Shown piece by piece: positions 1 to 10,144 of a stretch of DNA of 64,000 bases; position 1 is the stretch's first letter, and every line of letters begins with the position of its first letter. Origin of the DNA: Amborella trichopoda (taxonomy: Eukaryota > Streptophyta > Magnoliopsida > Amborellales > Amborellaceae); NCBI RefSeq assembly GCF_000471905.2, contig NW_006498192.1, forward strand, positions 2,877,119-2,941,118. Direction: 5' to 3'. A model generated the notes under the pieces. That model was not told the DNA's origin. It searched no databases and worked only from the letters and a program-made list of their open reading frames with translations. The translations under genes and the position numbers were made by a program.

Positions 1-162
1 TATATATTTCCAAATTTTAGGCCATTCCGATTTGTAGAAAAAAAAAAATGAAAAATGAAACACTACCGGATAATTGTGATCGTACGATGAACTTTGGACG
101 GTGATGGGAGTAGAGGAAATCATTGTTCATTTTCCCCTATAAGCATTGCGTAGTGTTTTCCA

Positions 163-197
<35 letters not shown>

Positions 198-443
198 GCG
201 GAGGCCTTGAGCAAAAACCCCGAGGGACGTTCAAGGAAACAATAGTAAATGAATTCAAATTCTTTCCCACTAGGCCCTTGAGTTCATTCCCTCATTTCCC
301 TTCTCAAAGAAGGCAAGAGACAATGTTTGAGGCAGGACCGCGGAAAGCAAAACATCAGTGGACCAAGCATAAGAGCCAGAAAAGAGAAAGGGAAACGTCT
401 TATTCATGCGTCAAAAGAGATACAAAAATTCAGGCGGAAGCCC

Positions 444-1631
444 TTAAAAACGATTGAGAGCTTCTTGGATCTTCACTCTTAACTCTTCCGCTCGTCATGT
501 CGTGGCCTGCGCTCTTTTAAGTCGAGAAATGTCTAGGGCAATTGCATCTGCCAAGCTGCTGACTGCTGCCATCTCAGAGCCCAGTCGCTCCAACTCCCAA
601 GACTGTCGGTGCACCGCCTCCTGCCATAAGCTACGTTGAGATTTCTGGGTAGCCTCGCGAGCCTACAACGCCCCTATCTTGCCCTCCACATCACGGATCT
701 CACTAGACATACCTGCGATTTCTTCAGTAAGGCGCTCTTGACGAGAAACGAGCCGAGCTCTCGACAGTTCATGCTTCTGCATAACGACTCACTGGCCGGC
801 CAAACTCTTCTCCAAAACAGCCAAGCGTTCTTCATAAGACGCTCGCACTCCAGTTTCGCAAAAAAGGGCTTCAACTCCCCAATTCGTAAGATCCCGCAGC
901 AGCATTTCAAGCTAGTCGAAGGTTTCCTTATCGGGGTACATAGCCCTCAGACAGGCTACACAAGCCCTAAACGCCTCCACCCTTTCCTTAAATTTTAAAA
1001 GAGGGCCCCCCTTTATTCCCAGAAGGCCAGAGCGTAGCATCAACCTCACCATGAGTGCCTTATTATCCAGAGGAGATGGAGGAGAAAGCGGAGAGTCGAC
1101 TACATTAAGAGGAGGGATTTTGAGAACAGGGTCCTCGCCGATGATAGCTAAGGACTTGCTTGTGACAACAAAAGGCTCGGACGAAGGGTCTCCCACATAC
1201 GCCGCTAGGACTGATGACTCTGGAGCTGGTGCAGCCACCAACCTCGAAGGAGGGACCCCATAAGAGGGCGTCTCTTCCCGTAGCACTCTCGACACTATCA
1301 GAGTAGGCACCGCAGAACGTGTGGAGGACGCAACGTGGTTGCTGACGGGAGGCATTGATTTCACCTCGACTCTCGAGGGAAGGTCTTTTGATGCCCGCCC
1401 CAAACTATACAAAGACGGACTTGGTCCTCCGGGTCGAGCCACAGTCATTCCTGGCCCTACTACTGAGACAAAGACAAGCATTACGGGAGGTGGGGTTGAT
1501 GCTATATGAACCCCCACGCACACGCGTTTCATGAGGGGAGACATCGCAGATGTGTCCGAAGTAGACGAACCCTTCTTGCACACGTGAGCCCCTCTTGCCA
1601 AGGCTGGGGAGGCGGACTTTGACTTCTTCAC
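444..1631 (-). pseudogene. broken coiled-coil ORF, retrotransposon-associated
   Basis: One minus-strand frame stays readable from 1631 down to a terminal stop at 444-446, crossed by in-frame stops at 912-914 (TAG), 789-791 (TGA), 663-665 (TAG) and 495-497 (TGA). The first 239 residues are Ser/Pro-rich and of low complexity, starting near a basic KKSKSAS. After the first stop the frame is rich in Glu, Leu, Arg and Lys with heptad-like spacing (for example EERLAVLEKSLAGQ and LTEEIAGMSSEIRDVEGKI), so the C-terminal part would be a coiled coil. A Ser/Pro-rich middle with a coiled-coil end recalls the plant 'putative gypsy type transposon' proteins, but I see no diagnostic domain. It lies downstream, same strand, of the Tat-type pol at 4.35-9.56 kb. 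It may be an extra 3' ORF of that element or an unrelated neighbour. The frame is certain; the identity is weak. Confidence 0.45.
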
Positions 1632-1989
1632 ACCTTACCTCTTCTTTCCCCCTTTCCTACCTTCCCTCTCTCTCAGAGGTACACTCATTGGCCTTATAGC
1701 AGCAGGAACCGTTGGGCCGCGCTTGGGCCTATCAATTCGACAAGAGCGCGACCCACTTCCCTCCTAAGCAGTCGAAACCTGGGCAGACCTTTTGCACTGC
1801 CTGAGACCGCACCGTCCCTCGCCCCGTAGAGACAAATTTTTCATGCCGGTCTCATCCTTGTCCAAGGAGCGAGGTTTAGCAAGCTCTTTCCAGTCAGTGG
1901 GATGCCAGAATAATAGTCTAATCCGAAAACCTGGGAGAAAGGAGGAGTAGTAAACTGCTTCCCAGCCCTACCATCCCGTTTAGAGTTGT

Positions 1990-2571
1990 TGATCTCCTGC
2001 CATGGGTGATCCAAACGCCAATACGTTTAGCTGGCAGCATCCCACCATTGTCAGTATTCACCGATCGCACGAACCACATAACCATAGTGAGGGACCACGA
2101 ACTTGCTTAGCCCCAAGAGGTCGAGACAAGTCTCCCATGCCATCCTCATGTCAAGGTTGGTCCAGGCCTCACGACTCGTCCCTCGGGCCTCGGGGTCATG
2201 CAACCCCCCTTTTTTCCATACTTCTTCTTGAAGAATATGGGAGCGTAGCATCCCGGTCTAGACCGTGCTGACGCGTGAAATGGTGAGGGAAATAGCCCTT
2301 TAGCTTTTTATCTCCTACACCCTTGTACGGAAGAATGCAACCCTGTACACTCACAAGGTACATGGCTTCCTTCGTATCTGTGATTGCCCCATCGAGCGCC
2401 CTACCGAAAGCGTCAATGAAGGTGCTATCAGAGGGGCCACCTACTAGAAAAGGGCTCCTGTTGGCGAAGAAAGAAGCCTTAGTCAAGAGCTCGTGGACTC
2501 TCTCCAGCTCCCTAAGCACAGCCTTCATCCCGACAATCTTTAACATGTGAGGGAAGGTAGCCTCTGTCAAG
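1990..2571 (-). pseudogene. hypothetical ORF remnant upstream of coiled-coil ORF
   Basis: A 124-residue open frame (2196-2570) begins MTEATFPHMLKIVGM and includes a Leu/Glu-rich helix (VLRELERVHELL) and KGYFPHHFTRQHG. Below 2196 the same strand continues with protein-like but frame-shifted segments rich in Trp and Gly, to about 1990. It points the same way as the coiled-coil frame at 444-1631 and is separated from it by about 360 bases of stop-rich sequence. The two are probably the N- and C-terminal parts of one decayed gene carried by a retroelement. I do not recognise the family. No membrane segment or catalytic motif is visible. Confidence 0.3.
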
Positions 2572-2589
2572 TTACAGTTGATCTCATAT

Positions 2590-4352
2590 GTCCCTGGGAA
2601 ACGGAGAGTAGTTTAACGTCATGTGGCCAAGACGTGTGTTATAGTTTAGGGTCATATAACTTGGACCATGGCTATGCAGTTTAGGGTATTACAGTACGGA
2701 TCGTAATGACAATGGATGATGGTCTGCGAAGGCTATAGAGTGAGTATGGTGGTGGGTTGACTCACTTGGGGGAGATAACACGAGATCATTTATGCATGAT
2801 GGGTGGTATTTGTATGGAAGATGGATAATGGCTGACCCACTAGCTGACAATGAGTATGGATGATGGAATGGCTCACCATGGTTTTGTGAGTGTGGGCATG
2901 ACTTACTGGGGAATGTTGTGAGTTTATAAAGGCAATGGGGATGGACTTACTCTGGAGAAAGTGAAGGTGGTATGTAAATGCATGCACGGAGGAGCCAGCT
3001 AGGGGAGGCATGCGTGGAAGGGCATGCAAAAGGTGTGCAGGCAATGGAGGGTGCACATGTGTGTGGAGACGTGTTTAAGGTCATTCCATCAGGACCTGGG
3101 CTACGGTTTGATGTTGTATAGCTTGGACCATTACGCGAAGCAGTTTAACGTCATGAAGACATGTGCTATAGTTTAAGGTCAAGTAACTGGACCTATGTGC
3201 AAAGCGATTTAACGTCATGTGGCCAGGACGTGTGCTATAGTTTAAGGTCATATAACTTGGACTGTGGGTATGCATTTTAGGGTCTTACAATATGGATTGT
3301 TGTGCAAAGCAATTTAACGTCATGCGGCCAGGACATGTGCTATAGTTTACGGTTGTATAACTAGATCATTGTGCGAAGCAGGTTAACGTCATGCGACTAG
3401 GACGTGTGATATAGTTTATGGTCATATAACTGAACTTTTGTGCAAAGCAGTTTAATGTCACACAACCAGGATGCGTTCTACAGTTTAAGGTCTTATAACT
3501 AGACCGTTGGTTCAGAGGATGAAGGTGACCCAATGAGAGGTGGTGAGTGTAGGTGGACTCACTGGGGAATGTGAGGTGAACAAGACTCTATGAGGAATGA
3601 GTCTACGGATGATGGTCTGATGCACTGGGGATGAAATGGCCGAGACCATTTATAGGTAGTGGGTTCAGATGATGAAGGTGACCCAAAGAGGGATGGTAGG
3701 TGCAAGCGAACTCACTGGGGTTAGGGAACAAGTGTGATTCCTTGGTAATTAAAATGGGTCCAAACATGTGATAGGAGGCATGAGAGCGACTCCATGGGGG
3801 TGAAACAGTGGGATGGCAAACTCAGAGGCATGAGTGAGGTTTCATCGGGGAAGACGGTGGGTTCACTCAGGGCTTTATTGAGGCTAAAGTGCTGTGAGGG
3901 GCTCGAGTGCACTGGGGGCAAAGAAGGCATTCCAACGCACAAACGTACGGGCTGACTAGGAGAGGCATGCATGAGAGCGCATGCAACAAGCATGTGCGCA
4001 GTGTCAGAAGGGTTTTGCTCGATGGTAAAGGCGTTCTGCTTGGTGACAGTCTGTGGAAGACAGACACGCATGGCAGTCAAAGCGAGGGTCGTGCATGGCA
4101 GCCCAGACGTCGAAATGCGCACGGAAGTAGGAGCAAAGAGTCATGCACGATAGCCTGCACAGAGAGACATGCACGATAGCATGCACAAGACGGGCTGGGT
4201 TGAAAGGAGTCATTCGGGTTTGAGATCGAGCCGAAATGCAATTCGGCCTGACCCATTACTGTTTTGTCTCCGAGACCGTAGTGATAGTGTGTTTTAAGGT
4301 CGTACATCAAGACCTAAGAGCGACTTTAAGGTCGTGCCTTCGAGAATGTAAG
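2590..4352. repeat. repeat-rich noncoding spacer, probably 3' region of the Tat element
   Basis: No believable coding sequence. It holds the roughly 69-bp array (2611-3515), two copies of a block containing GATGAAGGTGACCCAA about 154 bp apart (near 3515 and 3668), and repeated phrases such as TTTAAGGTCGT (near 4290-4340) and GCATGCACGATAGC-like words (near 4140-4190). It lies directly after the integrase stop of the minus-strand Tat element, where the 3' untranslated region and 3' LTR should be. I could not find an LTR boundary or polypurine tract. Several open frames here are fortuitous consequences of the repeats. Confidence 0.5.
2611..3515. repeat. degenerate tandem array, unit about 64-70 bp
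   Basis: Units open with GTTTAACGTCATG, contain GACGTGTGCTATAGTTTA, and close with a TATAACT..GACC..GTGCAAAGC-like tail. Unit starts are at 3140, 3204, 3309, 3378 and 3447 (lengths 64, 105, 69 and 69). The 105-bp unit contains an extra partial copy. One isolated unit lies at 2611-2703, separated by about 430 bp of other low-copy sequence. Units differ at several positions, so the array is not recent. Its function is unknown. Confidence 0.75.
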
Positions 4353-5518
4353 TCATGGGTAGTACCTTTTCAAGAAGCACCCATTGATAGGAGGCATTGC
4401 CTCCTCCCAATCAGGATGGGCCAATATATAACCTTCATTTGGAGAAACCTTCTTGATTGCGAAAGGGCCTTCCCACTTTGGGTCAAACTTCCCCTTGCGT
4501 CGCCCATGCATAACGATCGGCCATTTTACTACTAGGACCAAGTCACCATGAGTGAATGAGCGGACTTTGACTGACTTGTCAAAGGCCCTTTTCATTCTTC
4601 CCCGATGGAGTTCAAGGTTCAGTTGGGCTACAAATCTCTTCTCATCGAGTGCATCTAATTCTTGCTAGCGAAGGTTAACCTGTTCATCTTTGATCATATC
4701 ATGATGTACGGCGACACGAAGCGAAGGAAGTTGGATCTCGAGGGGTAGTACCGCTTCACTCCCATAAACTAATGAATAGGGAGTAGAGTTAGTGGCACTA
4801 TGGGTGGTGGTGCGATAAGCCCATAAGTCTTCGGGAAGCTTCACATGCCAATTTTTCCTTGTCTTCGACACCGATTTCCTCAGAACACTGCAAATGGTCT
4901 TATTGAAAGCTTCCGCCAAACCATTTGCCCGGGGTGGTACATAGTAGAGTTCTTCCACTTGAAGCCAAACTGGTTAATCAAGCAGTCGATGTGTTGGCTT
5001 CTGAACTGAGGACCATTATCTGATGTGATTAGGTCAGGTACACTGAATATGTAAATGATGTGAGGTCACACAAAGTTGGCCACCAATGCCCCGGGGACAT
5101 GTCTGAGGGGGGCCCATTTGGAGAAATAATCCATAGCAACTTAGATGAAGGTATGGATCAATGCTAAGAGAGGGTCGATGGGTCTGACAATGTCCGTGCC
5201 CCATTGTGAGAAAGGCCATGACATCACTGTAGGATGCAGAGGCTCTGGTGGCTGGTGAATGAGGTTCGAGTGTATCTGACACACTTGGCTCCTCTTGGCA
5301 TAGGTCAACGAGTCTGCGACCATCGATGGCCAGTAATACCCCAACCCGCATATCCGTTCATAGAGCTTAGGTTCGAACTGATGAAGACCACATATCCCGG
5401 CATGCACTTCTTTCAGTACTTGCCTCGCCCCCTTTGTGTCGACGAATCTAAGGGGGATGCCGTCGAAGGATCGTCGGAAGGGAGTATCACCTTCGAGAAG
5501 AGTATACTTGGTGGACAT
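4353..5518 (-). pseudogene. integrase of Tat-lineage gypsy element (broken)
   Basis: This would insert the element's cDNA. The zinc-binding part (5518-5141) has HAGICGLH then RSQVCQ; the first Cys of the usual CxxC appears as Ser. WGTDIV (around 5200) supplies the first catalytic Asp. After a frameshift, DNGPQF near 5020 supplies the second Asp, and ANGLAEAFNK at the head of the 4665-4958 frame holds the Glu. WAYRTTTHSATNSTPYSLVYG follows, as in plant gypsy integrases. The C-terminal part (4353-4595) contains GDLVLVVKW and ends KRYYP. At least two frame breaks (near 5140-4960 and 4660-4600) make it inactive. Its order after the second RNase H is as expected. Identification is firm. Confidence 0.9.
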
Positions 5519-5674
5519 TCTTCATATATTGTTGCGCTCAATGTGATCATCCAGTAGCCGAGCGTGTTTATTAAAGTTAATTATGGGTTCTCTCCAATCT
5601 TCAACTTGCTCAATCTCGGTGCATATCAGATCAAAGATCTCTACCTCTTGTTTCTCAGACTTATGGCCTTGGAT

Positions 5675-6324
5675 CTACTTTGCCCCTCTTTTGGCTTCGA
5701 GGGCATCCTTGATAGTGAGGAGTGCCCCGAGTGGGTAAGGAGGGCATTTTGAGAAAAGAATCCTCTCATAGTCCCCATATAGCTCTTTAACCAGCCCGAT
5801 GTGCCTTCGCTCTGCTACCCATATAGGTGTGGGTTCTTTTGAGGAGACTTGAATAGTGGCGCCGAGCTTGGCAAGGGCATCGACCTGGGAATTCAGCCTT
5901 CTGGAGATGTGCCTTAAGGAAAGGTCATCGAGGTTCGCCATCAAGGTGTTAGCAGTGTCATGATAGGGCTCGAGGCTATCTTTTCTCACATCGTATATCC
6001 CTTTGAGCTGTCGTATCACTAACTCAGAATATCCAAAAACAGCTTGTTGTTCCAAGTCCAGGTCTAAGGCAATTTCGAGTGTTATTATGAGCTCCTAATA
6101 TTCAGCCTCGTTGTATGAGCTAATCTTTGCGAGAGAGAAAGACAAGGGGATGACGCCATCTTGAGGGTCACCACACCGGCACCACCTCGTTCAGATTGAA
6201 AGGTCCCATCAAAATACATCTTCCAATCATAAGCTGGCTCGACGCAAAACACCTCCTCATCAGGGAGATCACTCAATAGGGGAAATTCTACTGGTAGGGG
6301 ATGTGCTGCTAGGAAATTAGCCAA
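5675..6324 (-). pseudogene. second (archaeal-type) RNase H of Tat element
   Basis: The frame at 6324-6085 contains WKMYFDGTFQSERGGAGVV, matching the YFDGS..GAG start of the extra RNase H, with the first catalytic Asp in FDG. A stop separates it from the 6055-5675 frame, which has YHDTANTLMANLDDLSLRH and NSQVDALAKLG, the family's usual C-terminal half. The canonical NNEAEY segment survives only as a damaged SYNEAEY near 6100. The GYSELVIRQLKG stretch replaces the usual GDSQLVINQL, so the catalytic Asp there reads as Tyr. This domain between RT-RH and integrase places the element in the Tat lineage. It is inactive. Confidence 0.85.
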
Positions 6325-6329
6325 AGTTT

Positions 6330-7040
6330 AGCCTTTGATGGCTTTATGCGGTACATACATGATGTTGAATTCCATCAGTAATAGTTACTGTTTTGTCAGG
6401 CACCCCGATAAAGAAGGATGCATCATGAGGAACTTGATAGGATCAGCTTTTGAGATGAGCTGGACTTCATGACCGAGCAAGTAATGACATAGCTTCTGGA
6501 CTGCAAAGATCAAACCCATGCACATTTTCTTGATTGGTGGGTAGTTCTTCTCAGCTCCCTGCATTCTACGACTGAGATAATATAAAGCAGTTTCTTTTCC
6601 TTCTTCATTGTTTTGTGCTAGGAGCGCACCAAGTGACTATAAAGGGCGGTTACGTGCAAAATGAGGGGCTTCCCAAGTAATGGTGTGAAGAGTATGAGTG
6701 GGCTTAATAGATACTCTTTGATATCATCCAAGGCTGCCTGACATGCCGCATCCCATATGAAAGGTGAATCTTTCTTTAACAGGTGTGTAAAGGGTTTACA
6801 ACAACCTTAGAGATTAGAGATGAATCTTCGAATATAAGCAAGCTGGCCCTGTAGAGACCGGAGTTCTCAAAGTGTCGTTGGTGGAGGCATTTCTCGGATT
6901 ACCTTGATCTTGACAGGCTCGATATCCAGTCTTCGATATTTTACAATGAACCTTAAGAATTTTTCTGAATGCGTGCCAAATGCACATTTCTAGGGGTTCA
7001 TTTTGAGCTGATGCAAGCGGAGTGGCTCAAACACTCATTC
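6330..7040 (-). pseudogene. decayed RT thumb and RT-linked RNase H region
   Basis: This interval lies between the reverse transcriptase frame and the second RNase H, where the RT thumb, connection and first RNase H belong. Short minus-strand segments still read as protein-like, but stops and frameshifts leave no frame longer than about 60 residues. A fortuitous plus-strand frame at 6969-7151 is an antisense shadow. Assignment rests on position more than on motifs. Confidence 0.55.
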
Positions 7041-7640
7041 CTAGTCATGCATATGGACATCCTTTTCCTTTACTTTCACCACCAAGTCATCTACATAACA
7101 TTCCACCTTCTTATGCAGCATATCTTTAAAGATGGCAGTCATGGCTTGTAGAAAGGTATCACATGCATTGCTCAATTCAAACGTCATCATCGTACAGTAG
7201 AAAACCCCCTTTGGAGTCAGGGAAGCTGTGGCCTCTTCGTCCTTTGGTGCCATCCTTATCTGATTGTACCCTGAATACCCATCCATGAAGGAAAAGATTT
7301 GACAATGGGCTGTGGAATCAATAAGCATTTTCGTGAATAGTAGTGGGAAGTCATCCTTTAGGCAGGTATCATTTAGATCACCGAAATCAATGCAGATTTT
7401 GATTTTCCCGTTCTTCTTCTTAATCGGTACAACATAGGTGAGCCATTTCGGGTACTTAACCTCTCGGATAAAACCTGATTCCCTGAGTCTACTCACTTCA
7501 ACATCGATCTACATTTCAAGATCTGGTCAAAAGCTCCTCGATTTTTGTTGAACAGGCTTGAAGGATGGGTTAATACCGAGTCGATGTACCGCAACTTGAG
7601 GATCAAGACTGGGCATCTCATGATAGTGACAAGTGAAGAC
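7041..7640 (-). pseudogene. reverse transcriptase of Tat-lineage gypsy element (broken)
   Basis: This is an RNA-directed DNA polymerase. The frame 7496-7041 reads RLRESGFIREVKYPKWL, then VVPIKKKNGKIKICIDFGDLN, FSFMDGYSGYNQIRMA and YVDDLVVK. YVDD (7086-7097) is the active-site box and the FMDGYSGY Asp is the first catalytic residue; both are intact. The usual TAF..TPKGVFYY block reads TASLTPKGVFYC. The N-terminal part (a frame with SFDQILKCRSMLK near 7500-7550) is displaced by a frameshift at about 7490. The fingers and palm are recognisable; the thumb is lost in the next block. Confidence 0.92.
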
Positions 7641-7652
7641 ATCTCGGTTTGC

Positions 7653-8108
7653 TTATAGGAAGGCGATGATGTTTTCTTTTTCATTTGGTGACATGTTTGC
7701 TGAAATAAAAGTTGACCTTATGTTGGTCTCATCTTGCAAGTTTAAGTCCTCCAAATCATCGGCCGTTGCCTGTCTGCCTTCTTCCCACACTTCAGGGGCT
7801 TCCTGAACTTCTCCTTCATCGGCGATTGGCAACCCCAATGGTTCTTCATTGACCTTGAATACCCCAACTTTCGAGTTTGTAGGTACCCATGCTTTTGACA
7901 TCTCCATCTCAAATTGGTCTTTGATGGTGTGGATCATGGTGGCTACTTCAACTACTTGCCTGCTTGAAGAGGGGTCAGTTTCAAGGAGAGGGAATGCATA
8001 AGGTTGAGAGAGCAGATTCTGAAGGCCCTGGGTTAGTTGTGGAGAGCAAGGTTCAAGGAGTGTAACGAGACAGTTCTGTGATTCGCTGATCATAGAGACA
8101 ACCTCCAC
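7653..8108 (-). pseudogene. pol linker preceding RT
   Basis: A 151-residue acidic frame. Its last part, STFISANMSPNEKENIIAFL, matches the segment just before RT in plant gypsy polyproteins (the 'L..E..E...LL.EF.DVFAW' zone). The centre is Glu/Asp-rich (EGEVQEAPEVWEEGRQATADD). No D(S/T)G retropepsin motif is present, and the LLGRPWLH landmark seen in element A at about 59.5 kb is missing here, so the protease appears to be deleted. The frame runs straight into the RT fingers after a shift. Confidence 0.7.
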
Positions 8109-8164
8109 ATGATCCCTACCTTTAGGATCACGATTTCAAAATACTCCTGGATCCGCCATGGGCT

Positions 8165-8593
8165 TTAGTGGGATGGTAGGTTGTAGGTTAGGCTTAGGTG
8201 GTGGAAAGCTATTCTGGGGTGCCGGTTGAGTTTGATATGCAGCCAGCATGGATTAGAGTGGTTGTACGGATTGGGTAGGCAAAGGTTGCGCAACCGGACT
8301 TGGTACTGATTGGCTAGGTCGTGTGGCCGAGTCCAGTTTGGATTGGTTATATTGGGAGGTAAGAATAATGTTGTTGGAGATTGAGGATCTGAAGATGGTT
8401 TGGTATATGGAACCAATGGTGGTCCCGGGTATTTGAGGAGTGGTGGTGGATTAGTTGAGGTATTTGGGTATAGGATGAGTGGTAGTCCATGATACTTCAA
8501 GAGTCTTGGTTTCTGCATGGGTGGTTGTAACCTCCCCCCTGATCTTAAACCGATTTGGTCAGTGTTGGTCACTACTTCAAAGATCTTCACCAT
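8165..8593 (-). pseudogene. Pro-rich gag-pol linker ORF
   Basis: A 142-residue frame with Pro/Leu/His repeats. Words such as LLKYHGLPLILYPNTSTN and LLKYPGPPLVPYTKPSSD form two tandem imperfect copies of about 20 residues, suggesting a small internal repeat. It lies between the pre-RT linker and the Lys-Ser repeat frame. No catalytic motif. A product of the Tat polyprotein is likely from position; the function is unknown. Confidence 0.45.
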
Positions 8594-8802
8594 ATGACAT
8601 GCTTCATGAGAGTGGAAGCTCTGCCTGCTCGACTCTCTTAGTACCTGCTGGAAATCGGGCTCAAGAGGTCACTGGGATTTCTCTGGCTTAGGGTTCTTTT
8701 GTTGCGTAATGAGCTCCTCAGTAGTGGGAGGAGGCTTCACGTTGGCTCTAGACGCCAATGCATCAGTGACTAGCAGCAGCAAAGCTACTTTAGCCACCGT
8801 CT

Positions 8803-9560
8803 TCAGCTGCTTGAGCCACCGTCTTCTTCAGCTGCTTGAGCCACCGTCTTCTTCAGCCGCCTGCTAGTGTTGCAGCTTTTAAGCTCCTTGTCAAGAACCT
8901 CGAAATCGGAGTATTCAAGAGCCGGACCTGTAAAAGACGTGCTAGAGAAAAAGGAAGTATAAGAATCTGGGATAAAAGATGGGAGAGAGGTTTTAAGGTC
9001 ATCACTCATATTGGACCGATCCGGGTAGCTTTTAATATCATCACCAGAATTGGACGTGTGCAAGGAATCTTTTAGGTCTTCACCCTGCTTGGACCATTGA
9101 GGGGTGCTTTTGGTGTCGTCACCATAGTTGGACATAAGAGGGATAGGGCTTCCGATATAGGGTTGTATCTTGCACGTCTGTGATCTGTCTACTCCGCAAG
9201 CTATGGCTGACCATGTCATCGATGTCAGCTTGTGAGACTCGATGAGGGGAATAATGGCTAAGAGAGCTGGGGGAGGCGGCTGCCTTGGTGCTTCCCCAGT
9301 CGGATAGGAGAGCTGTGGAGAATTGGCCCCATGGTGAGATGAATTCTCAAGGGGCCGAGCACTTTCCATCAATTCGAGCATCTCCATTGCTCGGGCTATC
9401 ATACTCTCAAGCCAAGTCAGATGATCTTCTTGCTCGTCGTTAGATTGCCCGACGATGATCATGCTGACTCTCTGCTTGGGAAGGTTGGTCTCTTGCGCGG
9501 TCAGGATCTTGTGTGCCCACCAGACTGGGTGCGATAGTTTGGTCAGTAGTGGTTCGACAT
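8803..9560 (-). pseudogene. gag-side linker with Lys-Ser repeats (Tat element)
   Basis: The open frame runs 8803-9597, but its first dozen codons lie in the adjoining triosephosphate isomerase fragment, so the retroelement part begins near 9560. The C-terminal half has a repeat of about 14-20 residues with core DD(T/L/I)KS..... SN, seen as GDDTKSTPQWSKQGEDLKD, GDDIKSYPDRSNMSDDLKT and so on, ending LDKELKSCNTSRR. The same repeat and the same ELKSCNTS ending occur on the plus strand at 56,780-57,162 in element A, so the two are homologous. Pro-rich (RQPPPPA) and Glu-rich parts precede it. It is probably a spacer in the gag-pro polyprotein. Confidence 0.75.
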
Positions 9561-9561
9561 G

Positions 9562-9880
9562 ACCCAATTGAGCAGAACTTGAGAAGGATGTTGACATTGT
9601 TGTTGCACCTCCATATGTATATATCGATCAGGTAAAAAGCTCATTGACTGATCGTACTGAGATATCTACTCAAAACTCTTGGGTTGGTAATTTCACAGGG
9701 GAACTTAATGTGGAGCAACTAAAAGATATTGATTGTAAGGGGGTTATTCTTAGCCATTATGAATGGAGACATGTTATTGGTGAAGATGACCAATTTATTA
9801 GGAAGAAATCTGCTTATGCCTTAAGCGAGAACCTCAAGGTAATCGCATGCATCAGAGAGAAACTTGAAACAGAGGATCAA
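9562..9880 (+). pseudogene. plastid triosephosphate isomerase fragment
   Basis: The plus-strand reading from GATGTTGACATTGTTG (9585) gives DVDIVVAPPYVYIDQVK, SSLTDRTEISTQNSWV, FTGELNVEQLKDI and KKSAYALSENLKVIACIREK. This is the middle of plant chloroplast TPI, which interconverts dihydroxyacetone phosphate and glyceraldehyde 3-phosphate. A weaker N..AELEK lead-in begins near 9562 and contains a stop. Damage: the usual WVGKGGAFTGE reads WVGNFTGE (residues lost), and the GHSERRH active-site block reads SHYEWRH (the His is kept, the Ser and an Arg are changed). It ends after EKLETED, where short repeats start. No intron is visible inside it. It is a gene fragment, not a working gene. Confidence 0.85.
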
Positions 9881-10015
9881 TGCATCAGAGAGAAACTTGA
9901 AACTTGAAACAAAGTTATGTACTACTAAAGAAAGCATGTACTACTAAAGAAAGTTATGTACTACTAAAGAAACTTGAAACAAAGCTATGTACTACTAAAG
10001 AAAGCAACATATACA
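9838..10015. repeat. short tandem duplications at the end of the TPI fragment
   Basis: GCATCAGAGAGAAACTTGAA occurs twice (near 9848 and 9881), so the last TPI codons are duplicated. It is followed by ACTTGAAACAAAG and four copies of TATGTACTACTAAAGAAA-like words (9918-10010). This looks like replication slippage at the fragment's edge. Confidence 0.75.
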
Positions 10016-10144
10016 ATTAACCACCTTCTTATTATGGGTAGACATAAAAGGAATAAAAATATTATACCAAAAAATAAGTACAGGTTTCTATAATTTCAAA
10101 AAATTTCACTATTTAAATAGGAATTCGTAGATGTTTGAAGTATC

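Larger units (their letters stand above)
4353..9560 (-). mobile_element. 5'- and LTR-truncated Ty3/gypsy element, Tat (Ogre-like) lineage
   Basis: On the minus strand the domains run gag/linker (9560-8165), pre-RT linker (8108-7653), reverse transcriptase (about 7640-7041), RT-linked RNase H region (7040-6330, badly decayed), a second RNase H of the plant Tat type (6324-5675), then integrase (5518-4353) ending in a typical KRYYP terminus. The RT-RH-second RH-INT order is the hallmark of the Tat lineage. Frameshifts and stops separate the segments. No retropepsin was found, and no LTR, primer site or polypurine tract could be fixed. The upstream edge abuts a triosephosphate isomerase fragment at about 9560-9575, showing truncation or insertion there. 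The lineage call rests on family knowledge; the domain order is read directly. Confidence 0.85.

Noticed and set aside
9644..9907. Functional triosephosphate isomerase gene
   Set aside because: It covers less than half of the protein, the active-site block is altered, residues are missing and the end is a duplicated repeat.
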